The notes: generated from the sequence alone by a model not told the origin. Shown: positions 61,301 through 64,000, counted from the first letter of the stretch. The stretch: DNA of 64,000 nt from Diadema setosum (GCA_033980235.1 CM067075.1:12064292-12128291); one strand, 5' to 3'. A program made the numbers and translations.

Positions 61301-63838
61301 AAATGTCACTTCGCCCTATGAAGAATACAAAGAAATTAATCAATGCATTAGTACAACTTTCCAATTTGATGTCTGGACAAAACAATGTTCAGAAAATGCA
61401 AATGCAAATCTGGAAAATCAAATATGTTTGAAATACGACTGCAATAAAGGGGTGACATAATAATGTCTTTCCAAGAAAGATAACAAGTGTTAGTACGATG
61501 AATCAGAGAAGATGATCAGTAGAGATTTGACAGCTAGGACTGGTACACTGAAGATATAGAGGATATTGTTAAGCCTTTCTCTATCATTCATGGTCGTTGG
61601 ATATCGTATACAGTGCTTTAGGGTTGTACGTGCAAATCAACACTCAAAGCACATAATGGGTTAATAGAAGATACAGGCGAAATACCGCCCATTTCCTTTT
61701 ATAACGTATTAATACAAGAAGTGGTAAAGTATGTTCTGTGTAGAACAAGGGAATACTTGTCTATTTAGGATTTACCTGACTCTCTGACTCTCCCGATCCT
61801 GAACCGGAGAAGTCACCAGATCCTGATTCTGTGCTCTGTGCAGGAACAATAATCCATTCATCTCCTTCGGCGCGCTTGATTCTGAATACTACTGTAGTCA
61901 TTGTAGGGAAGCTGCTGGCAGGTAGTTTGATTCCTCTGATAGTAGTAGGCTGACTGAAACTGGCTTCGTATGTCAAGGTAGTGACTTCTTGCAATGGCTC
62001 TTGTGGCTCGTAGCATTCTGAAAAGAATGGTCAATCGTTCGTCTCAGTTATTGGGTAAAATATTTTGGTCATACCATAGCGTTCCACTACCGTTGCTGTT
62101 TATACTAATGGGACATGAATCATATTAGAATGGAATGGAAATTATCTGGTGCTGTTGTTGGTTGTTCAGTTGCTCAAGTGGTATATGTGATGGTTGACTG
62201 AGTAGCAGTTGCCTCCACTGCTACCACTTTAGTTGTTGGTGCAGATTTTGCTTTTTGGAGACATAACAATGTATTGTATTGTAGCGTTGACAATCTCCTA
62301 AGTCTTAAAATGCCATCAGTAGTCAATCTAGAACATTATTCTCAACAAAATTCCATGCTTTAAATTGGGATAGCAGGGAAGTGTTAACTTACGAGATTAA
62401 TTTATACAGAAAGCTCATTTGCCAGAGAGAGAGAGAAAAAAAAAAAACCCAGAACAAGGCTTTACCCATTGCTGTAGTCTGAGCAGGAGTAGTAGTAGTA
62501 GAAAGAGTTGTGGTCTCCTCCGTCCTAGTAGTACCCATCGGAGTTGTTGTGGTAACAGCTGTGGTGGTAGCTTCAGTGACTGTTGTGGGTTTCGACGTGG
62601 TGGTAGGTACAGTTGTAGTTACAACGGTTGTAACTACTGTTGTTTCCATGCCCGTTGCTGATTAATGAAACAAAAATGAATCGGAAATCCAAGATGAGAA
62701 ACGCACGTTGCAGAATGTGTAGTGTGAAATTGCTGCTTATAAGTTGAGTGCACTGTTATAAAGTATCAGAATAATCAGCAAGAAATATATGGACATAAAC
62801 CTACCAAAGCAATAACATGCCAATTATCCTTTTTTTCTTTGTGATTACTTAAAATTCTGAAGTTGATGTGTCGTTGGAATATCAGCAGTTACCGGTTATA
62901 TATGAATGGATTATTACACGATCAAAAGAGATGCATGATTAGAAAAAAAAAATAATTGAAATTACCAATCTCGATACATCCTCTGAATGTCACTGTCAAT
63001 TCCGAATCTGCCACGGTGTAGTCGTCAGGAAGGGTGATTTCGAAATATACTTCATTCAAACCAGTCAAGGGTTCAAGCTCGTACATTCCTGAAGTCTGAT
63101 CGTCTCCGGGTTGAGCTGTAAATTCGCGTTCAACATCCCCATCGCTGGACGAGAGGACACCAATTGTAACGCTATCGGGAGGTGAACCATTGGTTGTGCT
63201 TATGCTGACAGCTGATATCTTAATCGTCAGGTCTGAGGTGTCATCGACTGATTTGACAGTGACCTTCACTGTCCTCTCTGAAGTAGGTTCGCTCCAAAGG
63301 TTGGTTTTATTGTTGTCAAGTAAAACTTCCAATTTAGTATCAAGATCCACGCCATCCAGTGGTTTTCTGCAAGCAGCTGGTAAATAAAAGAAATGTCTTG
63401 GGTGTAGACGGGCGTGACGACGAATTTGTAGGGTACAATATTGTTAAGTGAACAGTAACACGTTAAAGTCATTGAGAGAGATATTAACATATGCATTTTA
63501 GTCATTCGTTTAGTAAAGCAAACTGGGTTGCTGGATAGCATAAAGCAGAATGAAGATGAAGGAAGAGGTTATGCTAACATGAAAGAGTTGAGTGACCGCC
63601 TTCTAGTTTTACATGACATAATTCAGGTTTTACGTCTTCGGACACGAGTCTTGGCAAAGTGGAAGTGAGAATTTACCTGGCGTTGTAGATTCCTGTCGTG
63701 CTGTTGTGGTCGATGTAACAGTTGTCTGAGTTGTTGTTGCTTCAGGAGTGGCAGTAGTTTCCTCTACTACTGCTGTTGTTTGCTCGGTTCCTGGAGCAGT
63801 AGTCGTTGTCGCTCGCGTTCGCGTCCTTGTTGTAACTT
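202..63838 (-). CDS. Giant mucin-like secreted glycoprotein gene, internal part (84 exons)
   Basis: On the minus strand a continuous chain of 84 exons can be followed with GT/AG borders and matching phases, giving about 16.0 kb of coding sequence. Thr-rich linkers and array domains are phase 1/1. Split domains and cysteine modules use paired 1/0 and 0/1 exons. The encoded protein alternates Thr/Pro/Ser-rich linkers, a repeated Cys-bounded beta-rich domain, and TIL-VWC cysteine modules. From family knowledge, TIL and VWC modules next to PTS linkers occur in VWF-like gel-forming mucins, hemolectin and SCO-spondin, so a secreted, O-glycosylated, disulfide-linked mucus, matrix or adhesive protein is likely (inference). 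No VWD domain, signal peptide, start or stop is present, so both ends lie outside. That all exons form one transcript rests on phase continuity only. Two or more tandem paralogous genes remain possible. Confidence 0.75.
2544..4159 (-). CDS. Left-array unit L2 (exons B, A, C, D)
   Basis: Exons: B 4136-4159, A 3766-3930, C 3088-3498, D 2544-2732. The reading frame is open in all four. D has ATG changed to ATA, so the Met found in every other copy (ATSMETT) is Ile here. That shows this Met is not a functional start codon, as expected for an internal exon. The C-to-D intron has small indels (an extra TTA-like insertion near 2772 and a changed stretch near 2838) that set this unit apart from the others. 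Confidence 0.85.
4894..6501 (-). CDS. Left-array unit L3 (exons B, A, C, D)
   Basis: Exons: B 6478-6501, A 6108-6272, C 5430-5840, D 4894-5082. A carries two replacements relative to its sisters (RSQTRA for RSRTRA, and TEKPES for TERPES). C and D proteins are the consensus. The spacer just left of D reads CCCATTCATCC, a variant shared with units L5 and L7 but not with L1, L2, L4, L6 or L8. Confidence 0.85.
7237..8843 (-). CDS. Left-array unit L4 (exons B, A, C, D)
   Basis: Exons: B 8820-8843, A 8450-8614, C 7772-8182, D 7237-7425. C has one Asp-to-Gly change (SSDGGAERQ). The B-to-A intron shows a TGTATATGAC variant near 8657 that recurs only in L6. From this unit rightwards the intron between A and C reads GTTGACGCGG instead of GTTAACGCGG, marking L4-L7 as a younger subgroup. 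Confidence 0.85.
9577..11184 (-). CDS. Left-array unit L5 (exons B, A, C, D)
   Basis: Exons: B 11161-11184, A 10791-10955, C 10113-10523, D 9577-9765. Protein is the array consensus. Diagnostic intron variants (ACAAGCGAG near 10057, TTTGAATTTAAAG near 11063, ATTAAAAAAGG near 11121, ATCAATGCACTG near 11394) are shared base for base with L7, 4,681-4,682 bp away, and with no other unit. Confidence 0.85.
11919..13525 (-). CDS. Left-array unit L6 (exons B, A, C, D)
   Basis: Exons: B 13502-13525, A 13132-13296, C 12454-12864, D 11919-12107. Protein is the consensus. The spacer left of D has GTAGATAGCCC and AATTGGTATTG, shared only with L8. The B-A intron shares its TATATGAC variant with L4. Confidence 0.85.
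14259..15866 (-). CDS. Left-array unit L7 (exons B, A, C, D)
   Basis: Exons: B 15843-15866, A 15473-15637, C 14795-15205, D 14259-14447. One Thr-to-Ser change in D (TLSTSTPAQ). This is the dimer partner of L5, with the same four diagnostic intron variants. Confidence 0.85.
16600..17549 (-). CDS. Left-array boundary unit L8 (exons C and D only)
   Basis: Only C (17139-17549) and D (16600-16788) are present. C has Lys-to-Arg (TKLRVLL). Upstream homology to the other units stops about 30 bp beyond the C acceptor, near 17580. No B or A exon follows; the nearest upstream in-phase exon is the Thr-rich exon at 19375-19518. This is the transcript-proximal edge of the left array. D and its left flank are near-identical to L6. 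Confidence 0.8.
17652..18041 (-). pseudogene. Truncated C-exon start and 121-bp tandem repeat of the same exon edge
   Basis: At 17652-17758 a minus-strand stretch preceded by a CACCAG acceptor reads GACREPPDCENLDTKL and continues to NLWTE, matching the first 30 or so residues of a C exon. It then loses homology and meets a stop, with no donor. To its right, copies of the acceptor plus the first bases of the exon recur at 17741, 17862 and 17983, a 121-bp tandem repeat of about 2.5 copies ending near 18041. The intron side resembles the right-array version of exon C more than the left. These look like relics of an unequal exchange at the array edge. Confidence 0.7.
18050..18530 (-). repeat. Decayed about 160-bp subrepeats related to the interior of the 49.5-53.1 kb element
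   Basis: Three degenerate blocks (near 18112, 18225 and 18390) are reverse-complement relatives of blocks at 51.2-52.2 kb. Shared features are a GATCTGGCGCA-like core, an ATTCGGAAAT-like core and short poly-G/poly-C rich spacers with a fragment resembling GCAAAACTTTCCTCGTATG. This indicates a dispersed family. No coding sense was found. Bases 18530-19374 hold only a TTTC microsatellite (19119-19157) and otherwise nothing I recognise. Confidence 0.55.
19375..19518 (-). CDS. Thr-rich linker exon
   Basis: 144 bp, phase 1/1, acceptor TTCTACAG, donor GTAATA. It reads GHTTTPTERITTIVTP at the start and VVVPTTPG at the end: a mucin-type linker rich in Thr, Pro and Glu. It occupies the place an A exon has in the arrays, directly before exon C of the boundary unit and after the split domain at 20.4-24.0 kb. 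The ending TTPG plus phase 1 donor is the same design as exon A, so it is probably a diverged paralogue. Confidence 0.8.
19588..19670. repeat. ACATAT hexanucleotide microsatellite
   Basis: About a dozen imperfect ATACAT units lie in the intron 19519-20354. Nothing else is seen in that intron. Confidence 0.85.
20355..20532 (-). CDS. Second half of split Cys-bounded domain
   Basis: 178 bp, phase 0/1, acceptor TTGACAG, donor GTAAGC. It begins GSLDFQLQKSGDSSSPW and ends TFDFKGCIVG. The end matches the end of the array domain (TVTFRGCIETG), and the EFWITVTALD strand parallels EVYFDITLPD. It completes the domain started by exon 23749-24020. The intervening 3.2-kb intron carries two inverted-repeat elements. 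Confidence 0.8.
20726..21255. mobile_element. MITE-like element with CACTGyAAAAA termini
   Basis: Starts CACTGCAAAAAG and ends GTTTTTACAGTG, imperfect terminal inverted repeats extending through GGTGTTA-type motifs. About 530 bp, no coding capacity. The interior is packed with alternating GGTGTTA and TAACACC motifs, giving many possible hairpins. CACTG-poly-A ends suggest a hAT-type non-autonomous element, but I could not find a convincing 8-bp target duplication, so the superfamily is open. Confidence 0.6.
21256..22474. other. Intron sequence without recognisable features
   Basis: Intron between the two halves of the split domain. It holds a poly-T run near 21880. No exon-like segment with proper borders and no repeat ends are seen. 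Confidence 0.5.
22475..23248. mobile_element. Inverted-repeat element with poly-G ends
   Basis: Left end TTAACCCTAAAATGGCCGGG, right end the reverse complement of TTAACCGTAACCAGGCCGGG, followed inwards on both sides by a long G run and a TTGAATCAACCCC motif. 774 bp, AT-rich interior with no coding capacity. Reads as a non-autonomous DNA transposon. The family is not recognised. Confidence 0.6.
23749..24020 (-). CDS. First half of split Cys-bounded domain
   Basis: 272 bp, phase 1/0, acceptor CTGCCAG, donor GTGAGT. It begins GICDEPLSDISDVSI, matching the C-x-x-P-L start of array exon C, then a Trp-containing segment (NVWNILNPTGQ) and a V-rich strand (LMVTFSTPVTVSSVVV), and ends SLNPVQRAD. With exon 20355-20532 it forms a domain of about 150 residues whose first and near-last cysteines could close it, as in galactose-binding-like (discoidin, F5/8C) folds. 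That fold assignment is a hypothesis. Confidence 0.8.
24464..25499 (-). CDS. Long Thr-rich mucin exon with end of a VWC module
   Basis: 1,036 bp, phase 0/1, acceptor GAATTAG, donor GTAAGT. The first 17 or so residues (DGLILDNTEGKCCECRE) finish a VWC domain with the typical CC-x-C ending. The remaining about 325 residues are a Thr/Pro/Val-rich mucin (PTS) region with TTT, TTR and TTL runs and no cysteine, so a densely O-glycosylated stalk. Unlike the arrays it is not a DNA-level tandem repeat. The opposite strand is open for 301 codons only because Thr codons ACN read as NGT. Flanking introns 24021-24463 and 25500-25900 hold nothing but a poly-A run near 25787. Confidence 0.85.
25901..26020 (-). 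CDS. VWC module exon
   Basis: 120 bp, phase 0/0, acceptor CCCTCAG, donor GTAAGG. It begins PGENFTMGTCKDCVCDQMG and continues with C-x3-C and a final ...EEDCSQ. The C-x2-C-x-C core is the hallmark of von Willebrand factor type C modules. It directly follows the TIL exon 27427-27629 in phase, and its CC-x-C terminus is supplied by the next exon. Confidence 0.8.
26690..27213. mobile_element. Palindromic MITE-like element with nested end copies
   Basis: Left end ATATAATTGAGTAT followed by ATGAATATAAGAACGACCCA; right end is its reverse complement (TGGGTCGTTCTTATATTCAT then ATACTCAATTATAT). Further copies of the AACGACCCAAGTCC motif lie inside, inverted at 26874 and direct at 26963 and 26988, suggesting nested or rearranged insertions. 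No coding capacity. The rest of intron 26021-27426 is unremarkable. Confidence 0.6.
27427..27629 (-). CDS. TIL-type cysteine-rich exon
   Basis: 203 bp, phase 1/0, acceptor TTTACAG, donor GTCCGT. Reads VCDEECSCNVTCDQRG... then NEDCRNCMC... and ends CPECFFNNRVIQ. About a dozen cysteines in 68 residues, arranged like trypsin-inhibitor-like (TIL) modules of VWF and mucins. The final C-x2-C-(aromatic)-N pattern is shared with the other TIL exons here (CPCYYNGQFYQ, CTYCQYNGEEVR). Followed in phase by the VWC exon 25901-26020. Confidence 0.75.
28141..28284 (-). repeat. tRNA-derived SINE
   Basis: On the minus strand it starts GGGCGCTGTGGCATAGTGG with a box-A-like TGGCATAGTGG (28266-28276) and a box-B-like GTTCGATTCCC (28230-28240). 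It continues with a conserved body containing CCTTGGGCAAGGTGTTTC. This is a typical RNA polymerase III SINE head plus body. It lies 54 bp from the donor of exon 28339-28495. The rest of intron 27630-28338 has only CA-rich stretches. Confidence 0.7.
28339..28495 (-). CDS. VWC-type exon
   Basis: 157 bp, phase 0/1, acceptor AACACAG, donor GTAATT. Begins YGSYITIPGDCTKCQC (C-x2-C-x-C core) and ends in a Thr run, QLSTTTTVSNG, leading into the next module. Partner of the TIL exon 29012-29277 by phase. Lacks the CC-x-C ending, so a shortened VWC. Confidence 0.75.
29012..29277 (-). CDS. TIL-type cysteine-rich exon (long form)
   Basis: 266 bp, phase 1/0, acceptor GTTTCAG, donor GTGAGT. Starts VCQERCHVEVTCDSS, middle DCACKAGYYKD, end CTYCQYNGEEVR. 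Longer than typical TIL modules, with an acidic insert between the CAC motif and the next Cys. Its last residues join directly to YGSYITIPGDC of the next exon, the usual TIL-to-VWC junction. Confidence 0.75.
29341..29615. repeat. Retroposon-like tail and ATT/ATA microsatellites
   Basis: A GCGCTTAGAAACGCC...AAGCGCCATATAAATG segment ending in (ATT)n (29430-29462), then (ATA)n at 29533-29560 and a GAT/AAT-rich stretch. The AAGCGC-plus-AT-repeat ending resembles the 3' tails of many SINE/LINE copies. A related tail in the other orientation is near 40620-40700. Confidence 0.4.
29830..29892 (-). CDS. Short Thr-rich linker exon
   Basis: 63 bp, phase 1/1, acceptor GTTTCAG, donor GTGATT. Reads DSESTTAEGRTTTASTLP and ends TEEG. 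One of three consecutive short linker exons between cysteine modules. Confidence 0.7.
30311..30396. repeat. 86-bp perfect-ended hairpin
   Basis: AAGCCGCGGTCACATTGGCA at one end pairs with the reverse complement at the other (GCCGGTGTGAGCGCGGCTT), including AAAAGATCG/CGATCTTTT. It lies alone in intron 29893-30679; a tiny MITE or fold-back relic is possible. A weaker hairpin (CGGTCCTCTT/AAGAGGACCG) lies at 30839-30874. Confidence 0.55.
30680..30736 (-). CDS. Short Thr/Pro linker exon
   Basis: 57 bp, phase 1/1, acceptor TTGTACAG, donor GTGGGT. Reads VPEMTTPQVTTSAVPTTLPG. Clearly a paralogue of exon 31230-31283; the two exons and their upstream intron stretches align, so it is a small local tandem duplication of about 550 bp. 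Confidence 0.7.
31230..31283 (-). CDS. Short Thr/Pro linker exon
   Basis: 54 bp, phase 1/1. The acceptor is GCGCAG, or alternatively TGCCAG six bases downstream; both keep the frame. I chose GCGCAG by analogy with exon 30680-30736. Reads VPGTTTPQFTSPTVPTTPG. Donor GTAAGT. The intron on its right (31284-32003) carries a G17-type run at 31445-31461 and nothing else recognised. Confidence 0.7.
32004..32100 (-). CDS. Cysteine-module exon, second half
   Basis: 97 bp, phase 0/1, acceptor TGTCCAG, donor GTAAGC. Reads LNEAWAISECKIAECIKIG and ends TISSECG. A Trp, then C-x4-C, then a late Cys is a reduced VWC-like pattern. It joins exon 32628-32668 in phase. Intron 32101-32627 has only short poly-A tracts. 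Confidence 0.65.
32628..32668 (-). CDS. Cysteine-module microexon, first half
   Basis: 41 bp, phase 1/0, acceptor CTTCAG, donor GTAAGT. Reads ERCIDPDVPNGYIE. Together with 32004-32100 it gives a 47-residue module with few cysteines, probably a degenerate VWC. Small size lowers certainty, but both borders and phases fit. Intron 32669-33617 shows nothing recognisable. Confidence 0.6.
33618..33666 (-). CDS. VWC terminal exon
   Basis: 49 bp, phase 0/1, acceptor TTTTTTAG, donor GTATTA. Reads EEIEDVPNECCRCVPRG, the CC-x-C end of a VWC module begun in exon 34101-34202. The same ending (GSCCRCVPG, GKCCECRE) closes two other VWC modules in this gene. Intron 33667-34100 is plain. Confidence 0.75.
34101..34202 (-). 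CDS. VWC exon, central part
   Basis: 102 bp, phase 0/0, acceptor TTTCCAG, donor GTGAGT. Begins GTWMEGNCTYCEYSDPISC and ends TLECAAD. The W-x-(4)-C-x2-C start is typical of VWC. Follows the TIL exon 34669-34841 and is completed by 33618-33666. Confidence 0.75.
34669..34841 (-). CDS. TIL module exon
   Basis: 173 bp, phase 1/0, acceptor ATATCCAG, donor GTAAGG. Begins ECTDGREWREDPQERC, contains PCYCSDNMVWNGTAC and ends SCQCEHD. Nine cysteines with the C-x-C before an aromatic stretch are a good TIL signature. It is GC-richer than its surroundings. Introns 34203-34668 and 34842-35618 contain a TTA-rich, possibly retroposon-derived stretch near 35010-35345 and nothing else recognised. Confidence 0.8.
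35619..35781 (-). CDS. VWC module exon
   Basis: 163 bp, phase 0/1, acceptor GAACCAG, donor GTAAAT. Begins YGEEVILDDCYSATCGP, has two further mid cysteines and ends DGSCCRCVPG. It joins CPCYYNGQFYQ of the TIL exon 38612-38793 across a 2.8-kb intron that carries the LINE fragment. TIL followed by VWC with this junction is the arrangement in VWF and mucins. Confidence 0.8.
36145..37854 (+). mobile_element. 5'-truncated, decayed non-LTR retrotransposon (CR1/Jockey-like)
   Basis: Plus strand, antisense to the host gene. From 36157 the reading frame carries the reverse transcriptase motifs GVPQGS, INEFS and FADDT, then NVQKTKYMLF, and a C-terminal YPTRRSNEF...NYWNSLN...FKRRLKFFLL tail typical of CR1/Jockey-type LINEs, ending at a stop at 37117-37119. 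One in-frame TAA (36805-36807) interrupts it, so it is dead. The 3' region of about 730 bp ends in a GATTT-type short tandem tail (37836-37854). No endonuclease domain remains. Confidence 0.85.
37855..38611. other. Intron remainder, unidentified
   Basis: Contains a stretch of repetitive flavour with CGGGATTTT/CGGGGGTTTG words (38010-38230) that I cannot assign. No exon with usable borders was found. Confidence 0.4.
38612..38793 (-). CDS. TIL module exon
   Basis: 182 bp, phase 1/0, acceptor TTTGAAG (AAG, a weaker acceptor), donor GTTCGT. Begins ACEENREWKCGCSTTC, continues NNCVYACHCAEGYVLDDGEC and ends CPCYYNGQFYQ. Eleven cysteines; ACHCAEGYVLDDGEC is a textbook TIL stretch. It is the first cysteine module after the right array and starts the series of four TIL-VWC pairs. 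Confidence 0.8.
38975..39365. mobile_element. AT-rich inverted-repeat MITE
   Basis: Left arm AAAGGAACTGTATAGTTTTG matches the reverse complement of the right arm (CAGAAACTATACCATCCCTTT), both continuing into a GGCTTCA motif and an AT-rich core with an (AT)n run at 39258-39296. No coding capacity. Confidence 0.6.
39400..39468 (-). repeat. tRNA-Lys-like SINE head or tRNA relic
   Basis: Minus strand GCCAGTGTGACTCAGTAG... with GACTCTTAGTTAGG in the anticodon region and box-B-like GGGTTCAAGACCC, ending CCCTGGC, which can pair with the start. The GACTCTTA core resembles tRNA-Lys(CTT), but the D stem and anticodon stem do not pair properly, so a tRNA pseudogene or SINE head is more likely than a working tRNA. 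Confidence 0.5.
39561..39623 (-). CDS. Short Thr-rich linker exon
   Basis: 63 bp, phase 1/1, acceptor TTTTCAG, donor GTAACT. Reads ELPTTLTQEATTATPK and ends TTTPG. It bridges the Thr-rich exon 40433-40564 and the first TIL module. The intron to its right (39624-40432) has CA and ATATCT microsatellites and an alternating C/A homopolymer tract at 40048-40122. Confidence 0.75.
40433..40564 (-). CDS. Thr-rich linker exon (A-exon relative)
   Basis: 132 bp, phase 1/1, acceptor GACGTCAG, donor GTAAGA. Begins ARTTTVTTPSMEETTTV and ends GGTTSVSG. Its place directly after a B microexon (42121-42144), and the word order R-T-T-T...E-E-T-T, indicate a diverged exon A. Here no exon C follows; the gene leaves the array for single-copy modules. 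Confidence 0.75.
40719..41274. mobile_element. Fold-back MITE with AAGTGTAAAAAGCCC ends
   Basis: Left end GGGCTTTTTACACTTGT, right end ACAAGTGTAAAAAGCCC, with further internal inverted copies of TTAGCCCCACCG, AGTCCCGTACC and CCGGGGCTAAG words. About 555 bp, with a C17 run at 41203-41219. No coding capacity. The rest of intron 40565-42120 is unremarkable apart from CA-rich DNA near 41810. Confidence 0.65.
42121..42144 (-). CDS. B microexon, last of the right array
   Basis: 24 bp, phase 1/1, acceptor TTTTCAG, donor GTAAGT. Reads EATSPGQSG against ETTTLGQSG in the array units. The GQSG end is invariant. The flanks resemble B-exon introns. It comes after block X1-X2-X3 and before the Thr-rich exon 40433-40564. 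Confidence 0.7.
43200..44436 (-). CDS. X block copy 2: split diverged domain plus short linker
   Basis: X1 44195-44436 (242 bp, phase 1/0), X2 43597-43738 (142 bp, phase 0/1), X3 43200-43241 (42 bp, phase 1/1). X1 begins ECYEPQEPLQEVTTL, has TIRGIKLPASSFPTMTTVV, and ends in a Ser-Gly/acidic stretch (ESGSGDFSGSGSGESESQ). X2 begins GEVTFSLSD and ends NEIEVYGCQG. Together they have the same plan as the array domain (C-x-x-P start, G-C end) but carry an intron in the middle. X3 reads GPTLAPTTRGTSPPG. The Ser-Gly stretch fits glycosaminoglycan attachment sites (inference). Confidence 0.8.
44565..44661 (-). pseudogene. Fossil Thr-rich exon (copy 2)
   Basis: Minus strand reads APTTKVVVVETTATQ then a TGA stop, then ATEQPTTAP, and ends CCAG followed by AT instead of GT; no acceptor AG precedes it. 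Composition and length resemble an A exon. It lies in the D-to-X1 intron. The same dead exon with the same stop is present at 62146-62242. Confidence 0.6.
44881..46584 (-). CDS. Right-array unit R7 with frameshifted exon C
   Basis: Exons: B 46561-46584, A 46187-46351, C 45477-45885, D 44881-45069. C is 409 bp instead of 411. One C is missing from CCCC near 45647 and one G from GGG near 45685, leaving the frame shifted after the first and not restored by the second. Either this copy is dead, the exon is skipped (which keeps frame because it is phase 1/1), or these are homopolymer errors in the assembly. A here has AETTATP and TPGTEQ variants. Confidence 0.75.
46939..48642 (-). CDS. Right-array unit R6
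   Basis: Exons: B 48619-48642, A 48244-48408, C 47534-47944, D 46939-47127, all open. B ends in C rather than G before the donor (TCAC/GTAGG), which weakens the splice site and would change the junction codon from Glu to Gln. C has SIRTTNG where most sisters have SISTTNG, shared with unit R7. Confidence 0.8.
48981..54271 (-). CDS. Right-array unit R5, carrying a 3.6-kb intron insertion
   Basis: Exons: B 54248-54271, A 53873-54037, C 53162-53572, D 48981-49169. The C-to-D intron is 3,992 bp instead of 411 because of the element at 49520-53104, which sits 54 bp past the C donor. All exons are open. C has NKKTNIWSE (sisters NNKTNLWSE) and A has TAVVKETTATP. Confidence 0.8.
50011..50190. mobile_element. 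Pogo/Tigger-like mini-element in the left arm
   Basis: Bounded by TACAGGTTAATCCTGTTATA and a reverse-complement GACTGTAGTA end, with internal CGCTTATAACGAATG words typical of pogo-type termini. An inverted copy is at 52424-52612. Confidence 0.5.
51226..52180 (+). repeat. Decayed about 160-bp tandem repeats in the element interior
   Basis: Blocks starting near 51226, 51481, 51640, 51795, 51970 and 52117 share a CATTTTTAGAACTGAAATTC-like start, a GATCTGGCGCACACTT-like core and a following G-rich run. Their reverse-complement relatives occur at 18.05-18.53 kb. Confidence 0.5.
54618..56327 (-). CDS. Right-array unit R4
   Basis: Exons: B 56304-56327, A 55929-56093, C 55218-55628, D 54618-54806, all open. 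B again has the weakened TCAC/GTAGG donor seen in R6. A has TATLEATTT and TTVASTTT changes. C has TVRSVDD where R1, R5, R6 and R7 have TVKSVDD, a variant shared with R2 and R3. Confidence 0.8.
56674..58382 (-). CDS. Right-array unit R3
   Basis: Exons: B 58359-58382, A 57984-58148, C 57273-57683, D 56674-56862, all open with normal borders. C has DSVTIGVLSS where most right-array sisters read TIRVLSS; the same Gly is in R1 and in all left-array units. Confidence 0.8.
58729..60440 (-). CDS. Right-array unit R2
   Basis: Exons: B 60417-60440, A 60042-60206, C 59331-59741, D 58729-58917, all open. B reads ETTTQGQSG (Leu to Gln). It is the first unit after X block copy 1. Upstream of B homology to the other D-to-B introns ends near 60520, where the X-block flank begins. 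Confidence 0.8.
60778..62017 (-). CDS. X block copy 1: split diverged domain plus short linker
   Basis: X1 61776-62017 (phase 1/0), X2 61174-61315 (phase 0/1), X3 60778-60819 (phase 1/1). X1 is protein-identical to copy 2. X2 differs by a few residues (GPVRAIEATFGDALN). X3 reads GPTPAPTTRGTSTPG. Similarity to copy 2 extends through the introns and both flanks (roughly 60640-62690 against 43027-45118), so this is a segmental duplication at a distance of 17.58 kb. Confidence 0.8.
62146..62242 (-). pseudogene. Fossil Thr-rich exon (copy 1)
   Basis: Same dead exon as at 44565-44661, with the same TGA and the same lost donor (CCAG followed by AT). The inactivation therefore predates the 17.58-kb duplication. 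Confidence 0.6.
62466..63838 (-). CDS. Right-array unit R1 (exons A, C, D; B beyond the window)
   Basis: Exons: A 63677-63838 (162 bp, one Thr codon fewer), C 62966-63376, D 62466-62657 (192 bp, one extra Thr codon). C has DVEREFTAQPGDDQ and DDYTVADSE, the most divergent C of the right array and partly left-array-like. Its intron toward D is also distinct. Oldest-looking unit and first in transcript order here. Confidence 0.8.
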
Positions 63839-64000
63839 CTGTGAAAAAGGAGAAAACGACACACATGTATCTTTCACTCAGTGTTTTTGACGTTGAGAGA
63901 CTTTTGTTTTTAAAGAGAAGACTTATAGCGAAGAATAGTCGAAACCAGTTTGATCTTAAAGCAATTATCATTTAGTTATATCTGATTTTCTTTTTTTACT

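Larger units (their letters stand above)
42121..64000 (-). repeat. Right tandem array: about 2.05-kb B-A-C-D units with an interspersed X block
   Basis: Seven copies each of exons A, C, D and B. Regular units measure 2,055-2,056 bp: introns of about 210 (B to A), 300 (A to C), 411 (C to D) and 346 bp (D to B). The shorter D-to-B intron explains the difference from the 2.34-kb left array. Exon C proteins here differ from the left array at many sites (AACRKPLDGVDLDTKLEV against GYCRKPLDGEDPDTKLKV), so the two arrays homogenise separately. The array runs off the right edge: 63839-64000 is the normal B-A intron. Confidence 0.9.

Overview
The window is metazoan genomic DNA. It has compact exons with GT/AG introns, microsatellites, MITE-like elements, tRNA-derived SINEs and a decayed LINE. 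The composition, the SINE heads and the VWC/TIL/mucin modules suggest a marine invertebrate, and an invertebrate deuterostome such as an echinoderm is my best guess (uncertain). There is no sign of bacterial or viral organisation.

Nearly everything coding lies on the minus strand and appears to belong to one giant gene running from beyond base 64000 to beyond base 1. I could chain 84 exons with matching splice phases, about 16.0 kb of coding sequence (roughly 5,350 codons). No start codon, signal peptide, stop codon or promoter is visible, so this is an internal part of the gene. The predicted product is a secreted mucin-like glycoprotein. It combines Thr-rich (O-glycosylatable) linkers, a repeated about 135-residue Cys-bounded beta-rich domain (starts C-x-x-P-L, ends with G-C), and cysteine-rich TIL-VWC modules of the kind found in von Willebrand factor, gel-forming mucins, hemolectin and SCO-spondin.

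Layout in transcript order (right to left). (1) 42.1-64.0 kb: a tandem array with a period of about 2.05 kb. Each unit has four phase-1/1 exons: B (24 nt), A (165 nt, Thr-rich), C (411 nt, domain) and D (189 nt, Thr-rich). A three-exon block (X1-X2-X3: a diverged split domain with a Ser-Gly stretch plus a short linker) occurs twice, 17.58 kb apart. One unit carries a 3,585-bp long-terminal-inverted-repeat insertion in an intron, and one C exon is frameshifted. (2) 19.4-40.6 kb: single-copy exons. Short Thr/Pro linkers alternate with TIL-VWC modules, followed by a 345-codon mucin exon and one split copy of the domain. The introns hold several inverted-repeat elements, SINE-like sequences and a 5'-truncated LINE. 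(3) 1-17.6 kb: a second array, eight nearly identical 2.34-kb units of the same B-A-C-D cassette. Older and younger copies alternate as 4.68-kb dimers, which points to very recent unequal exchange or conversion.

The most interesting aspect is the architecture. A whole four-exon cassette with symmetrical phases is amplified, introns included, without breaking the reading frame, to build a repetitive extracellular glycoprotein. Fossils of the process are also visible: dead exons, truncated exon starts and a precisely datable transposon insertion.
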